Below are positions 1 through 8,768 of a stretch of 64,000 nt of DNA, in pieces; the stretch's first letter is position 1, and every line of letters begins with the position of its first letter. Below the pieces are notes generated by a model, which was not told the DNA's origin, made no database searches, and was given only the letters and a program-made list of their open reading frames with translations. The DNA is taken from assembly GCA_963663525.2 (NCBI GenBank), contig CAXXHC010000001.1, forward strand, positions 2,108,001-2,172,000, given 5' to 3'. Source of the stretch: G963663525 sp963663525 (GTDB lineage: Bacteria > Myxococcota_A > SURF-8 > G963663525). The translations under genes and the position numbers were made by a program.

Positions 1-1307
1 ACAGCGCCTTGCACTTCATTGGCCTGCTTTCGGACGGCAACGTTCACAGCCACATCGACCACCTGCTTGCGATGATTTCACAGGCGGATCGCGAAGGCGT
101 GGAAACGCTGTATATACACCCACTTATGGATGGTCGGGACGTGGACGAAACCAGCGCCCACCTTTACCTCGGTCAGTTGGAAAACCACCTGGAAACGTTC
201 CGCGCGAAGGGCAGGGCGTATCACGTGGCGTCGGGTGGAGGACGCATGGGCGTGACGATGGACCGTTACGAGGCCGACTGGAGCATCGTGGAACGCGGTT
301 GGAACACCCATGTCAAGGGCGAGGGACGCCGCTTCGCTTCGGCCATGGAAGCCCTCCAAACCCTGAGAAACGAGAATCCCGGCATCATCGATCAGGATCT
401 TCCTCCGTTTGTGGTCGAAAGCCCCGATGGTGGACCCATCGGACCCATCGTGGATGGCGACGCGGTGATTTTCTTCAACTTTCGGGGAGATCGCGCCATC
501 GAGATTTCCCGCGCTTTTACCGAAGAAGAGTTCGACGCCTTCCCGCGTGGGCCGCTGCCCGACGTTGCATACGCCGGAATGATGGAATACGACGGCGATC
601 GGCACATTCCGCCGCGTTTCTTGCAGGAACCGCCGCAGATCGACCGGACAATCTCCGAATACCTCGTGCACAACGGAAAGCGCCAGTTCGCCATCAGCGA
701 AACCCAGAAATTCGGGCACGTAACCTATTTCTGGAACGGCAACAACTCCGAGAAATTCGATGCGAAACTGGAAGACTGGATGGAAATCGAGTCCGACCGC
801 ATCCGCTTCGACAAGAAGCCGGAGATGAAAGCCATTGAAATCACTCGTGAAGTCATCACCTCTTTGTCCAGAGGTTACGATTTCATCCGGGTGAATTTCG
901 CCAACGGCGACATGGTGGGGCACACCGGCTCGCTCGATGCCGCCGTTATCGCCATGGAAACCGTGGACCGCTGCCTGGGCGAGTTGCTCGATGCCGTGAA
1001 AGTCGCCGGAGGTACGGCGATTGTTACGGCGGATCACGGCAACTGCGACATGATGTGGGAAGTCAACAAGAAGACGGGCGAGGTCAAAACCGATGCAGAA
1101 GGCCGTCCCGCCTCGAAGACCTCCCACACGCTCAATCCTGTGCCCTGGGTGCTGGTAACGCCTGACGATGGACGCATCCATCTGCGGGAAGATCTCGATA
1201 TTCCCGGACTTTCCAACGTGGCGGCCACGCTGCTCAACCTGTTGGGTTTCGAAGCGCCGAAGGATTACAGGCCTGGGCTGCTGGCTTTCGACCGCAAGTC
1301 GGAATAA
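1..1307 (+). CDS. gpmI: 2,3-bisphosphoglycerate-independent phosphoglycerate mutase, 5' truncated by window edge
   Basis: Interconverts 3- and 2-phosphoglycerate in glycolysis and gluconeogenesis in the cytosol, using two metal ions and a phosphoserine intermediate. The reading frame is open from base 3 with no convincing start, and the first visible residues match the family's internal GLLSDGNVHSH motif, so roughly the first 80-100 residues, including the catalytic Ser, lie outside the window. The visible part has the MDGRD motif near residue 40, the metal-binding TADHGNCD motif near residue 340 and SHTLNPVPW near residue 370, in the expected order. The family is about 510-550 residues and 432-434 are seen here, which fits a simple 5' cut. 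A hairpin terminator follows 30 bp after the stop. Confidence 0.95.
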   Translation, partial: SALHFIGLLSDGNVHSHIDHLLAMISQADREGVETLYIHPLMDGRDVDETSAHLYLGQLENHLETFRAKGRAYHVASGGGRMGVTMDRYEADWSIVERGWNTHVKGEGRRFASAMEALQTLRNENPGIIDQDLPPFVVESPDGGPIGPIVDGDAVIFFNFRGDRAIEISRAFTEEEFDAFPRGPLPDVAYAGMMEYDGDRHIPPRFLQEPPQIDRTISEYLVHNGKRQFAISETQKFGHVTYFWNGNNSEKFDAKLEDWMEIESDRIRFDKKPEMKAIEITREVITSLSRGYDFIRVNFANGDMVGHTGSLDAAVIAMETVDRCLGELLDAVKVAGGTAIVTADHGNCDMMWEVNKKTGEVKTDAEGRPASKTSHTLNPVPWVLVTPDDGRIHLREDLDIPGLSNVAATLLNLLGFEAPKDYRPGLLAFDRKSE

Positions 1308-1337
1308 AGCGAGAATTTTAACTGTTCTTTCGAAACG

Positions 1338-1361
1338 GAGCCACGAAGACGTGGCTCTTTT
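1338..1361 (+). terminator. Intrinsic terminator after gpmI
   Basis: An 8-bp perfect stem (GAGCCACG with CGTGGCTC, loop AAGA) is followed by TTTT, 30 bp after the gpmI stop. Confidence 0.8.
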
Positions 1362-1386
1362 CGTGTGAGCGATGTGAATTCGCAAG

Positions 1387-1415
1387 TTGCCTTTTCGACG
1401 GCGATTTCATACAAT
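1387..1415 (+). promoter_or_regulatory. Sigma70-type promoter for the response regulator-kinase pair
   Basis: TTGCCT at 1387-1392 and TACAAT at 1410-1415 are separated by exactly 17 bp. It lies just after the gpmI terminator and about 50 bp before the regulator's start codon. Confidence 0.6.
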
Positions 1416-1466
1416 ATCAAGATATAGGGACTATGAAAACGATCCTGTCCGCCAAAGGAGGAAACG

Positions 1467-1916
1467 ATGACCAAGAAAGTTTTGATTGTAGACGACGATG
1501 TGAACAACCGGGATTTCCTGAGCACGGTATTGAAGAAAAACGGCTACGAATCCGCGTTGGCCAAAGATGGAGTCGAGGGCTTCGAGATGCTCCAGGCCGA
1601 TCCGCCAGACGTGGTGGTGCTCGACGTAATGATGCCGCGCAAAACCGGCTTCGTGTTCTTCAAGCAGATGAAAAAGGAAGAATCCCTCAAGGACATCCCC
1701 GTCATCATGCTGACCGCCATCGCCGGAATCATGAACGAGGACAAGGACAAAGATAGCAACTGGACCATCGGTGAAATCAAGGACGCCTTCCAGGAAAAAA
1801 TGGCGAATATGGTCGAATCGTTCCGCTCGGAAGGCGAAATGAAACCCGAACTGTTCCTGGACAAGCCGATTCAGCCGGACAAATTCATCGAGGCGATCAA
1901 GCAGGTTATCGGCTGA
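1467..1916 (+). CDS. Single-domain response regulator (CheY-like receiver)
   Basis: A 149-residue receiver domain with no output domain, acting in the cytosol as a phosphorylation relay. Visible marks are the acidic cluster D9-D11, the phospho-acceptor D53 in VVLDVMMPRKTG, the switch Thr in MLTA and the conserved Lys in FLDKPI. Between beta4 and the Lys strand there is an insertion of about 40 charged residues, so it is longer than CheY (about 125 residues); such insertions occur in a subgroup of receivers. AGGAGG at about 1456-1461 fixes the start. The histidine kinase begins 44 bp downstream on the same strand and is the obvious partner. With no DNA-binding domain, the output is probably protein-protein. 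Confidence 0.9.
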   Translation: MTKKVLIVDDDVNNRDFLSTVLKKNGYESALAKDGVEGFEMLQADPPDVVVLDVMMPRKTGFVFFKQMKKEESLKDIPVIMLTAIAGIMNEDKDKDSNWTIGEIKDAFQEKMANMVESFRSEGEMKPELFLDKPIQPDKFIEAIKQVIG

Positions 1917-1960
1917 GCGTCGCATGACGCAGCCCCGGCGATCGGACGAGAGATTATCGG

Positions 1961-3820
1961 ATGCAAGAAAAACCGAAAATCAAATCCGTCGTCATCGGCG
2001 GCGGCAAAGCGGCCCGCGCGATTCTGGAGTTGGTTTCCTCGAAGAAACTGACGGTGTTCGACCTGGAAATTCTCTGCGTGGTCGATCCCAATCCCAACGC
2101 GCCGGGTTCGCTTTTCGCCGACGAACACTGGTGGCCGACGCTCGACACCATCGAGGAAGCGCTGCAACTGCCGGACCTGGAAATGGTTATCGAGTTGACC
2201 GGCGACGACAAGGTGCTGGCCGACCTTTACAAGTGGGCGCCGGAAGGCGTCCGCGTGATGGACCACCTTACCGCCCGGCTGTTCTGGAACGTGTACGAAT
2301 ACGACCGGGCCTACGTTCGCGAATCGAAGGCCAGGGCCGCCCTCAACGAGCAACTCGAACGGGAGCGGCAGCAATTACAGAACATTCTCGATAGCCTGCC
2401 GGACGTCGTAATGGTCGTCAACATGGACCATAAGATCGAGTGGGCCAACAAGCGTTTTGCGCGGGTGACGGGCACCGACGCGTTGCAGGCCCGTGGTCGT
2501 AAGTGCTGGGAAACATTCTGCAAACACCCGAAACCCGACGATACACCGCAAAACCCCTGTGCCTGCCGCCGGGTGATGACCACCGGCAGGCCGGTGGTAT
2601 TGCACACCTCGCGTTATGTCGATGAATTCGATACCAAGCACTACCAGATCACCGCAAATCCCATTTTCGACGAAAATGGAAAAATGGTGCAAGTTGTGGA
2701 AACCTCTCGCGATATCACCCATCTGATTAAGCTTCAGCGAGAGACCGAGCGCTCGGAGAAACTGTTCCGGCAGTTCATCGACACGGCCCAGGAATTCATC
2801 TGGATCAAAGATCTGGACGGCGCATACACGGTCGTCAACCAGGCGGCGGCGATGTTTTTCGGCAAATCGCCGAAGGAGATTCTCGGCCACTACGACGAGG
2901 ATTTTTTACCGCAGGAAGCGGTGGAGGTATTCAAGGCCGGATACAAACAAATCCTGGAAAGCAAAAGCCATCTTTGTTTTTCAGAAACCATTCCGCTTTA
3001 CGGCATTGAACACATGCTGCTTACCTGCCGTTTTCCTCTGCTCGACAGCAACGAAGAAGTCACCGGCATCTGCACCATCGCACGGGATGTGACCGAGGAA
3101 AAACGCCTTGAAAAGGAACTGCTTCGTTCCGAACGTCTCGCCGCCGTGGGAAAGGCGGTCGGCGGTCTGGCCCACGATATCAAGAACATTCTCAACGGGT
3201 TCCAGGGGGGCGAATACGTTCTGGATTACGGCATCGAAATCGGCGACATGGACGAAGTCCGCAAAGGGATGCGCATCGTCAGCCGCAACATCGAGCGCGT
3301 TTCGATGATGGTGCAGAACATGCTTGCCTACTCGAAAGATCGCAAACCGACCCTGCACCGGGTCACTCCCCACAAACTGATCGAGGAAATCTGCGAGTCC
3401 ATGACGCCGACCCTCACCGAGGCGGGCATCGTGCTGGAATGCAGTGCCGTGGAAGGCGAAAACATCCTGCTCGACACCACATTGATTCATCGCGTGCTGC
3501 TCAACCTCGTTTCCAATGCGGTGGACGCCTGCAACGAAAAAATCTACGCGGAGGACGAACGGCCTACGGTACGCATCGAGGCGGACTGGCTGGACTCCGA
3601 TACTTATACTATCGATGTGACCGACAACGGAGTCGGGATGACAGAAAAGGTCAAAAAGCACCTTTTTCAGCAATTTTTCTCCACCAAAGGGGCACGCGGT
3701 ACCGGTTTCGGCCTGTCGGTCAGCCAGAAACTGGTTGGCGAAATGGGAGGTGAACTGGAGGTGGATTCCACCTACGGAACAGGCACCACCATGCGTGTGA
3801 AACTTCCCTCGAAAACCTGA
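1961..3820 (+). CDS. PAS-domain sensor histidine kinase with Rossmann-like N-terminus
   Basis: A 619-residue cytosolic histidine kinase with no membrane segment. Residues 1-110 look like a nucleotide-binding Rossmann fold (VVIGGGKAARAILEL start, then an acidic strand end near VVDPNPNAPG), as in NAD-binding dehydrogenases. Next come a coiled-coil linker (115-140), two PAS domains (about 140-245 and 265-385), an H-box with phospho-acceptor His405 (GLAHDIKN), an N-box with Asn519 (LVSNAVDACN), a G1 box (DVTDNGVGM) and a G2 box (RGTGFGLSV). All catalytic motifs are present. The receiver gene directly upstream is the likely phosphate acceptor. The first domain suggests sensing of a dinucleotide or redox state, which is inference. 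No strong ribosome site is seen; the start follows a weak GGACGAGAG. Confidence 0.9.
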   Translation: MQEKPKIKSVVIGGGKAARAILELVSSKKLTVFDLEILCVVDPNPNAPGSLFADEHWWPTLDTIEEALQLPDLEMVIELTGDDKVLADLYKWAPEGVRVMDHLTARLFWNVYEYDRAYVRESKARAALNEQLERERQQLQNILDSLPDVVMVVNMDHKIEWANKRFARVTGTDALQARGRKCWETFCKHPKPDDTPQNPCACRRVMTTGRPVVLHTSRYVDEFDTKHYQITANPIFDENGKMVQVVETSRDITHLIKLQRETERSEKLFRQFIDTAQEFIWIKDLDGAYTVVNQAAAMFFGKSPKEILGHYDEDFLPQEAVEVFKAGYKQILESKSHLCFSETIPLYGIEHMLLTCRFPLLDSNEEVTGICTIARDVTEEKRLEKELLRSERLAAVGKAVGGLAHDIKNILNGFQGGEYVLDYGIEIGDMDEVRKGMRIVSRNIERVSMMVQNMLAYSKDRKPTLHRVTPHKLIEEICESMTPTLTEAGIVLECSAVEGENILLDTTLIHRVLLNLVSNAVDACNEKIYAEDERPTVRIEADWLDSDTYTIDVTDNGVGMTEKVKKHLFQQFFSTKGARGTGFGLSVSQKLVGEMGGELEVDSTYGTGTTMRVKLPSKT

Positions 3821-3848
3821 ACAAAAACGTACTTAAGGACACCCGCAC

Positions 3849-4340
3849 ATGATTACGATCAAGCGAATCGCCAACGAGGATGTTCCCTACGACCTCCTGT
3901 TTCTTGCCGATGAAAACGACGAACAAATCAGCAAATACAAAGATGTAGCCGTTTTTTGGGGCGCAAAGGTGGATGGTGAAATCGTCGGCATCCTCGGTTT
4001 GACGGAAATCCACGAGCAGGCTTCCGAAATCGTGAATATCGCCGTGGCCGAAAAGTTTGAGAACCGAAGAATCGCTACGAAACTGATCCAGGAAGCCATT
4101 GCCTATTCGAAAGAAAAACCCTACCGGGAAATCGTCATCAAAACCGGCAACTGTGGGATCAAACAGCTTTATCTGTACCAGCGTTGCGGGTTTCGATTCG
4201 ATGCGATCAACAAAAACTACATCGCGGAACATTATCCGATGCCGATATTCGAGAACGATATCCAATGCTTGGATCAGATCGTTCTTAAAAAGACTCTGGT
4301 TTCCGATCCCGCTTCCAGCTCCGAAAACGGGGCCGACTGA
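3849..4340 (+). CDS. GNAT-family N-acetyltransferase
   Basis: A 163-residue protein of the GCN5-related acetyltransferase fold, which moves an acetyl group from acetyl-CoA to an amine. The core runs from about residue 35 to 130: the beta4 strand (ASEIVNIAVAEKFE), a degenerate acetyl-CoA loop (ENRRIATKLIQEA, in place of the usual RxxGxG/A), and a C-terminal YLYQRCGFRFD segment typical of the family. The substrate cannot be told from sequence. AAGGA 7 bases upstream supports the start. It follows the histidine kinase by 28 bp on the same strand and may be co-transcribed with it. No terminator was seen downstream, where a palindromic region begins. Confidence 0.85.
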   Translation: MITIKRIANEDVPYDLLFLADENDEQISKYKDVAVFWGAKVDGEIVGILGLTEIHEQASEIVNIAVAEKFENRRIATKLIQEAIAYSKEKPYREIVIKTGNCGIKQLYLYQRCGFRFDAINKNYIAEHYPMPIFENDIQCLDQIVLKKTLVSDPASSSENGAD

Positions 4341-4823
4341 AAAATTCGATATTGCGGGATGTCTCAGAAGACATTCGGAAAAGCGAGATGAAAGTCTAAA
4401 GAAGATGTCCGTTTCGCCTCTCGTCGAGGGTGCATCACAAAATGTAGCGACTTTCGTAAAATCCTCTTTTTTCGTAGCGGCGAGGCGTAAGCCCGCCGTC
4501 TTTGCCTTTTGAAAGTTGCTTTTATGCCCCCCAATCTCCCTTTTCGGCGGGCTTACGCCTCGCCGCTACAACCAAACGAATGAACGCTTCAATATCATTG
4601 GGCATATTCGCTACATCTTGTGATGCACCCTCTCACCGAAGCCATGGTTGCATAGAATCCGAAAAGGGAGTATATCAAGCCCCGTATGCCGAGAGTTCTC
4701 TCCGTGTCGCGCACCTTCAAGTGTTCGGTTTTCATGGGGATTCAGGCTCGGCAGCAATACTCCGAGCCACGTGTTTCGTCCTAATCGACGGTGGCTGTTT
4801 TTTTGTGGGATCAGAGGTACATC
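4341..4823. other. Intergenic region, 483 bp
   Basis: No gene is supported here. The region is dominated by the nested palindrome at 4426-4632. The last 200 bp is presumably the leader of the Cys-rich lipoprotein gene; no clear -35/-10 pair was found. Confidence 0.6.
4426..4632. repeat. Nested palindromic element (MITE-like)
   Basis: Two sets of inverted arms share one centre. The inner arms (4474-4498 and 4545-4569) are 25 bp and perfectly complementary, carrying GTAGCGGCGAGGCG on the left. The outer arms (4426-4450 and 4608-4632) are 25 bp with a single mismatch, carrying GAGGGTGCATCACAA on the left. The element contains no open frame of note. This architecture suits a non-autonomous mobile element or a long hairpin; no other copy was noticed in the window. 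Confidence 0.7.
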
Positions 4824-6983
4824 ATGTATGCAGCTTCAGCGTCTTTCCGTTTCCTCCTTCTTTTTGTCTGCGCGCTTTTCCTGATTCACTGCGACGATAA
4901 CAGCAGCATCCTGGGCGGTTCCGGGAATATTACCGGTGATATAGATGTGACGGTTCCGTCCGGAGATGACGATACCGTTGCCGGTGGCGATGCGGAAGAT
5001 GGCGAAGAAGGTCTTGAAGGTGGCGAGGATGGCGAAAGTACCGAACTGAGCGAAAACACGGAAGTTATCGAGGACGCCGAGTCGGATATCGAACACAACG
5101 ATGCGACGGAATTCCCCGAAGTCGATTGTGTCCTAGACGAGGATTGCTCCTTTGGATACGCCTGTGAACATGGACGTTGCGTGTATGCCAGCGAATGCGA
5201 GACGAACGACGACTGCGCCACCCACGAAACCTGCGAGGAAGGCGAGCAGTGGATGCTTTGCACGCCACCCGAAAACGAATGCGAATCGAGCGACGATTGC
5301 GCCTTCGGGCTCACCTGCATCCCCGGACCGGGTGGCGCGATGGTCTGCGAGGCCATCGACGAATGCCACACGAACGACGACTGCTCCGAAAATACGGAAT
5401 GCGTCCAGACGGCGGAAGGATACCGTTGCGTAGAAGTCCAGGAATGCGAACAGGACGAGGATTGCCCTGAGGGGATGATCTGCCAACCTTCGCCGGGAGG
5501 CGTGATGAAATGCACCGTACCCGAGGCCTGCGGCTCTAACGACGACTGCACGTCGGGCGAGGAATGCCTGCTCACCGACGACGGATACCGCTGCGTGCCT
5601 TTGGGCGACGAATGCCAGGACAACAGCGATTGCCCTTACGGACAGTTGTGCATTTCCGGCGCGGGCGGATTCATGGTTTGCGAGTCTATCGATGAGTGCC
5701 AGAGCGAGTTGGATTGCGCCGACGGTCAACTGTGCGTGCTGACCCGCGAGGGAAAACGCTGCAGCGATCGCGACCACGAATGCGAAACCGACGAAGACTG
5801 CCCCGAAGGAACGTTCTGCCTCGAAGGCGATGATCTTTTGCGGGTTTGCACCGCTGACAATGAATGCGAAACCGACGAGGATTGTCCCGACGGAGAAACC
5901 TGCGTGACGACTTCCGATGGCAAACGCTGCCGGGACGACAACGAAGACGCCTGCGCGGTGCACGAAGACTGCGAGTTCGGCTATTCCTGCGATACGTCCT
6001 CCACGCCCAGCTACTGCGTTTATGCAAGCGAATGCGAGACCGACGCGGACTGTGGGGCGTTGTATCTGTGCGAAACCGTTGAAAACTGGAAGGAATGCCA
6101 GTTCAATACATCTTTGGAAACCTGCGGTTCCGATGCGGATTGTGCCGCCGACGAGTATTGCGAAATCGTCGCGATGGGCATCGGGCGCTGCAAGTCGCTC
6201 AACGAGTGCGAAAGCAACGACGAGTGCCCCGACGGCTATATTTGCGAAAACAACGGCACGTACAACGAATGTGTCGAAGAGACGCCCTGCCAGGTGGACG
6301 CGGACTGCGACTATGGCTACAGCTGCTTGGTGCAGGAGCCTCGCAATACCTGCGAATACGCCAACGAATGCGCCACCAACGACGACTGCCAGATTTGGGA
6401 GGTCTGTTCCGAGGGCGAGCAGTGGAACGAATGCACCATCAACACCTCGCCGGAGTTCTGCTCGGATACCAATCCCTGTCCCGAGGGCTACACGTGCAAC
6501 GTAATTTTGGCCGGATACGGCACCTGTGAATCCCTCAACGAATGCTCGGTGGACGAAGACTGTCCCGACGGGAAAGTCTGCCGCGAACACGAAAGTGGCC
6601 TGTACAAAGTCTGTGAAATCGCCCATCCCGAAAGCTGTTTCCTCGACTTCCAGTGCTCCGACGGCTGGAAGTGCGTAGATGGCATCTGTCAGCCGCTGGG
6701 CAACGGGATATGCCCGGAAGTCGAGGGAGAATGGGACATCGTGTTGTCCACCTGCCTGGGACTCAGCAGTGGATCGACGATGACGTTCCTGGCTGACGAG
6801 GATTGCGCCGGGTCGATCGAAAGCGCGAACCTGCCCATTGCCACCGGCAGTTTCAGCCAGACCGGCGACAACACCTACGACGTCACCATGATGCTGATTT
6901 ACTCCTGCACGGCCACTGTGACTCTCAATCGCTTGATGAGTATCGACTGCGGCTCCTGCACGATCACTGCAAGTATGCTGTAA
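4824..6983 (+). CDS. Giant Cys-rich lipoprotein with about 19 CxxxDC repeats
   Basis: A 719-residue secreted lipoprotein of unknown function. The start at 4824 is chosen because AGAGG lies 8 bases upstream and a lipoprotein signal follows immediately: a hydrophobic run ending LFLIHC, with Cys23 as lipidation site. Residues 24-95 form an Asp/Glu/Gly-rich stalk. Residues 98-630 hold about nineteen Cys-rich units of the type C-x3-[DE][DE]C-x6-C-x(8-12)-C, such as CETNDDC and CEQDEDC, each about 25-30 residues. The last 85 residues are a Cys-poor beta-rich domain beginning EVEGEWDIVLSTC. Similar repeat proteins are known from myxobacteria and relatives; their ligands are unknown. The protein needs dozens of disulfides, so it is likely exported and anchored at the outer membrane. 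Confidence 0.85.
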   Translation: MYAASASFRFLLLFVCALFLIHCDDNSSILGGSGNITGDIDVTVPSGDDDTVAGGDAEDGEEGLEGGEDGESTELSENTEVIEDAESDIEHNDATEFPEVDCVLDEDCSFGYACEHGRCVYASECETNDDCATHETCEEGEQWMLCTPPENECESSDDCAFGLTCIPGPGGAMVCEAIDECHTNDDCSENTECVQTAEGYRCVEVQECEQDEDCPEGMICQPSPGGVMKCTVPEACGSNDDCTSGEECLLTDDGYRCVPLGDECQDNSDCPYGQLCISGAGGFMVCESIDECQSELDCADGQLCVLTREGKRCSDRDHECETDEDCPEGTFCLEGDDLLRVCTADNECETDEDCPDGETCVTTSDGKRCRDDNEDACAVHEDCEFGYSCDTSSTPSYCVYASECETDADCGALYLCETVENWKECQFNTSLETCGSDADCAADEYCEIVAMGIGRCKSLNECESNDECPDGYICENNGTYNECVEETPCQVDADCDYGYSCLVQEPRNTCEYANECATNDDCQIWEVCSEGEQWNECTINTSPEFCSDTNPCPEGYTCNVILAGYGTCESLNECSVDEDCPDGKVCREHESGLYKVCEIAHPESCFLDFQCSDGWKCVDGICQPLGNGICPEVEGEWDIVLSTCLGLSSGSTMTFLADEDCAGSIESANLPIATGSFSQTGDNTYDVTMMLIYSCTATVTLNRLMSIDCGSCTITASML

Positions 6984-7142
6984 AAGGCTGTCTGTAGTGG
7001 GAAGACACTTTCCAATACGTATGTAAATTCGCGATGAATCGTAACATGTTGCGAAATTTTACGCATCTCTGCCACAGCCTCTAATGTTCCGGCTGAATCC
7101 TCGAAAAGTCCTCTCGCACGACGAATCACGATTCGTGGATGT

Positions 7143-7160
7143 AAAGCCGTGCTTGAGACT
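7143..7160 (+). repeat. Target-site duplication, left copy (ISNCY element)
   Basis: AAAGCCGTGCTTGAGACT, 18 bp, is repeated exactly at 8635-8652 on the other side of the insertion sequence. Flanking bases beyond it differ. Confidence 0.85.
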
Positions 7161-8634
7161 GTCGCTAACAAGTGATATGTCCGGGTTGTTTAACAAATGA
7201 TTTGTCCGCTTTTGCGGATTTCGGCGATATTTGTGCTGGAGGTTACCAGCATGGAAAGACAGTATCCGGAATCCGCCGTGAGGCGGGCGATGAAAGTACA
7301 GGAAGTGATATTGAAGGCGATCGGTGGCGAGATCAAATGGATTCAGGCGGCGGATATTCTTGGTGTATCAGCGCGCACGATCCGTCGCATGCACGCCGAG
7401 TATCGCGAGCATGGTGTTTCGGGTCTGATGGATAAGCGCTCTAGCAGGCCATCACCCCGGCGTATTCCCTACGAGGAGGTGGAGCGGGTTTTGAAGCTAT
7501 ACCGTGAGAGCTATTTCGACTTCAATGTCCAGCATTTCCACGATCATCTGGTTCGGGATTACGATTTCGCCTACAGCTACAACTGGCTGCGCATGACCTT
7601 GCAGCAAGCAGGTCTGGTGAAAAAGAAAAAGGGGCGTGGCAAACATCGCAAGCGGCGTGAGCGGCGTCCGCTTTTCGGCCAGATGCTGCATCTGGATGGC
7701 AGCAATCATGAGTGGTTGTCGCTTTGTCCCGGCGAGCGCCAGGTGCTGCTTTTGGTTGTGGACGATGCGACGGGCAAGAATCTGGCCGGCGATCTGGTGG
7801 ACGCCGAAGCGACGAAAACCTGCCTGGGAATCATGCGTCACGTGGTCGAAGAATATGGGATCGCCGCTCAGTTGTACACGGATCGCCACAGCGTTTACTG
7901 GCATACGGCAAAAGCCGGAGGCAAGGTGGACAAAGACAATCCGACGCAATTCGGACGGGCGATGAATGAACTGGGGATCGAGATGATCCCGGGTTATTCG
8001 CCGCAGGCCCGGGGTCGTGGCGAACGCTGGAACGAGACCTGGCAGGACCGTCTGGTCAGCGAGATGCGGCTGAAAGGAATCGACCACATCGACGAGGCCA
8101 ACCGCTATATCCAGAACGTGTTTATCCCCGACATGAACCGGCGTTTTTCGGTGGAACCGACGAACCCGCAGAGCGCCTTCGTGAGCGCACGCGGCGCGGA
8201 TCTGGACCGCATTTTCGCCATCCGCTACGAGGATCGTAAAGTGGGGATGGACAACACGGTGCACGCCAATTCGCTGGTTTTCCAGATCGAGAAATCGCGC
8301 TATCGGGTCAGCTTTACCAGATGCCTGGTGGACGTGTACGAGCACCTGAACGGCAACTACAGCATTGTCTGGAAAGGGCGTGTCATTGGAAGATACGATC
8401 CGGCAGGAAAAATATTGGGTTTAACGCATTCTGGGAATCCGGATGGGCAACTGAAGAAGAAAGGCAGGACGAAACGCCCTGCCCATCCATCATCCACCCG
8501 TCGTGGCGCTCCGGTTGCTCCCCAGCAGAGCCCTATCCTCCAGACGGGCAAAGAAAGTGTATCGCAAGATGTTTGAAATACCAACCGGACATTTCATTTG
8601 TTTTTAATACCGGACAACTCCAAATGTTGTTGAC
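7161..8634 (+). mobile_element. Insertion sequence, ISNCY family (IS1202-like), complete
   Basis: About 1,474 bp with one transposase gene. The ends form imperfect terminal inverted repeats: the left end begins GTCGCTAACAAG and reaches TGTCCGG; the reverse complement of the right end begins GTCAACAACATT and reaches the same TGTCCGG with a 1-base gap. An exact 18-bp direct repeat abuts both ends. Unusually long target duplications are known for IS1202-type elements. The gene inside is intact, so the copy may still be mobile. It sits between the 4824-6983 lipoprotein and the GAF kinase. Confidence 0.85.
7251..8576 (+). CDS. Transposase of ISNCY/IS1202-like element
   Basis: A 441-residue DDE transposase that cuts and joins the element's ends. 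The N-terminus (about 15-60) is a helix-turn-helix (IKWIQAADILGVSARTIRRM), followed by a Lys/Arg-rich linker (about 125-140). Catalytic residues of an RNase H-like core are recognisable: Asp149 in HLDGSNHEWL, Asp211 in LYTDRHSVY and Glu258 in GRGERWNE. The start at 7251 is preceded by CTGGAGGT at a proper distance; the frame is open upstream to 7197 without a ribosome site. No internal stop is seen, so it looks functional. Confidence 0.92.
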   Translation: MERQYPESAVRRAMKVQEVILKAIGGEIKWIQAADILGVSARTIRRMHAEYREHGVSGLMDKRSSRPSPRRIPYEEVERVLKLYRESYFDFNVQHFHDHLVRDYDFAYSYNWLRMTLQQAGLVKKKKGRGKHRKRRERRPLFGQMLHLDGSNHEWLSLCPGERQVLLLVVDDATGKNLAGDLVDAEATKTCLGIMRHVVEEYGIAAQLYTDRHSVYWHTAKAGGKVDKDNPTQFGRAMNELGIEMIPGYSPQARGRGERWNETWQDRLVSEMRLKGIDHIDEANRYIQNVFIPDMNRRFSVEPTNPQSAFVSARGADLDRIFAIRYEDRKVGMDNTVHANSLVFQIEKSRYRVSFTRCLVDVYEHLNGNYSIVWKGRVIGRYDPAGKILGLTHSGNPDGQLKKKGRTKRPAHPSSTRRGAPVAPQQSPILQTGKESVSQDV

Positions 8635-8652
8635 AAAGCCGTGCTTGAGACT
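8635..8652 (+). repeat. Target-site duplication, right copy (ISNCY element)
   Basis: The exact second copy of the 18-bp sequence at 7143-7160, directly after the right inverted repeat. Confidence 0.85.
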
Positions 8653-8768
8653 TGATCCCGCGTCGGTTTGGTTGTAGGATCGATATCATCGGATCGACAG
8701 GACGCTTGTTTTCGTCCAAAGAAGCAATTGTTAGCCGTAACCACCCGGTTTTACAGGGGAGAGGACGC

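Noticed and set aside
5133..6626. A long minus-strand frame across the Cys-rich repeats
   Set aside because: Repeated Cys and Asp codons create stop-free antisense by composition; the Ala/Val-rich product is an artefact.
5150..6650. Regularly spaced DNA repeats that could suggest a CRISPR array
   Set aside because: The repeats are imperfect, lie in frame and encode Cys-rich protein units; there is no constant repeat or unique spacers.
8652..8768. Longer N-terminus for the GAF kinase starting at a TTG
   Set aside because: It would begin at the edge of the IS target duplication and has no ribosome site; the ATG at 8769 has a strong one.
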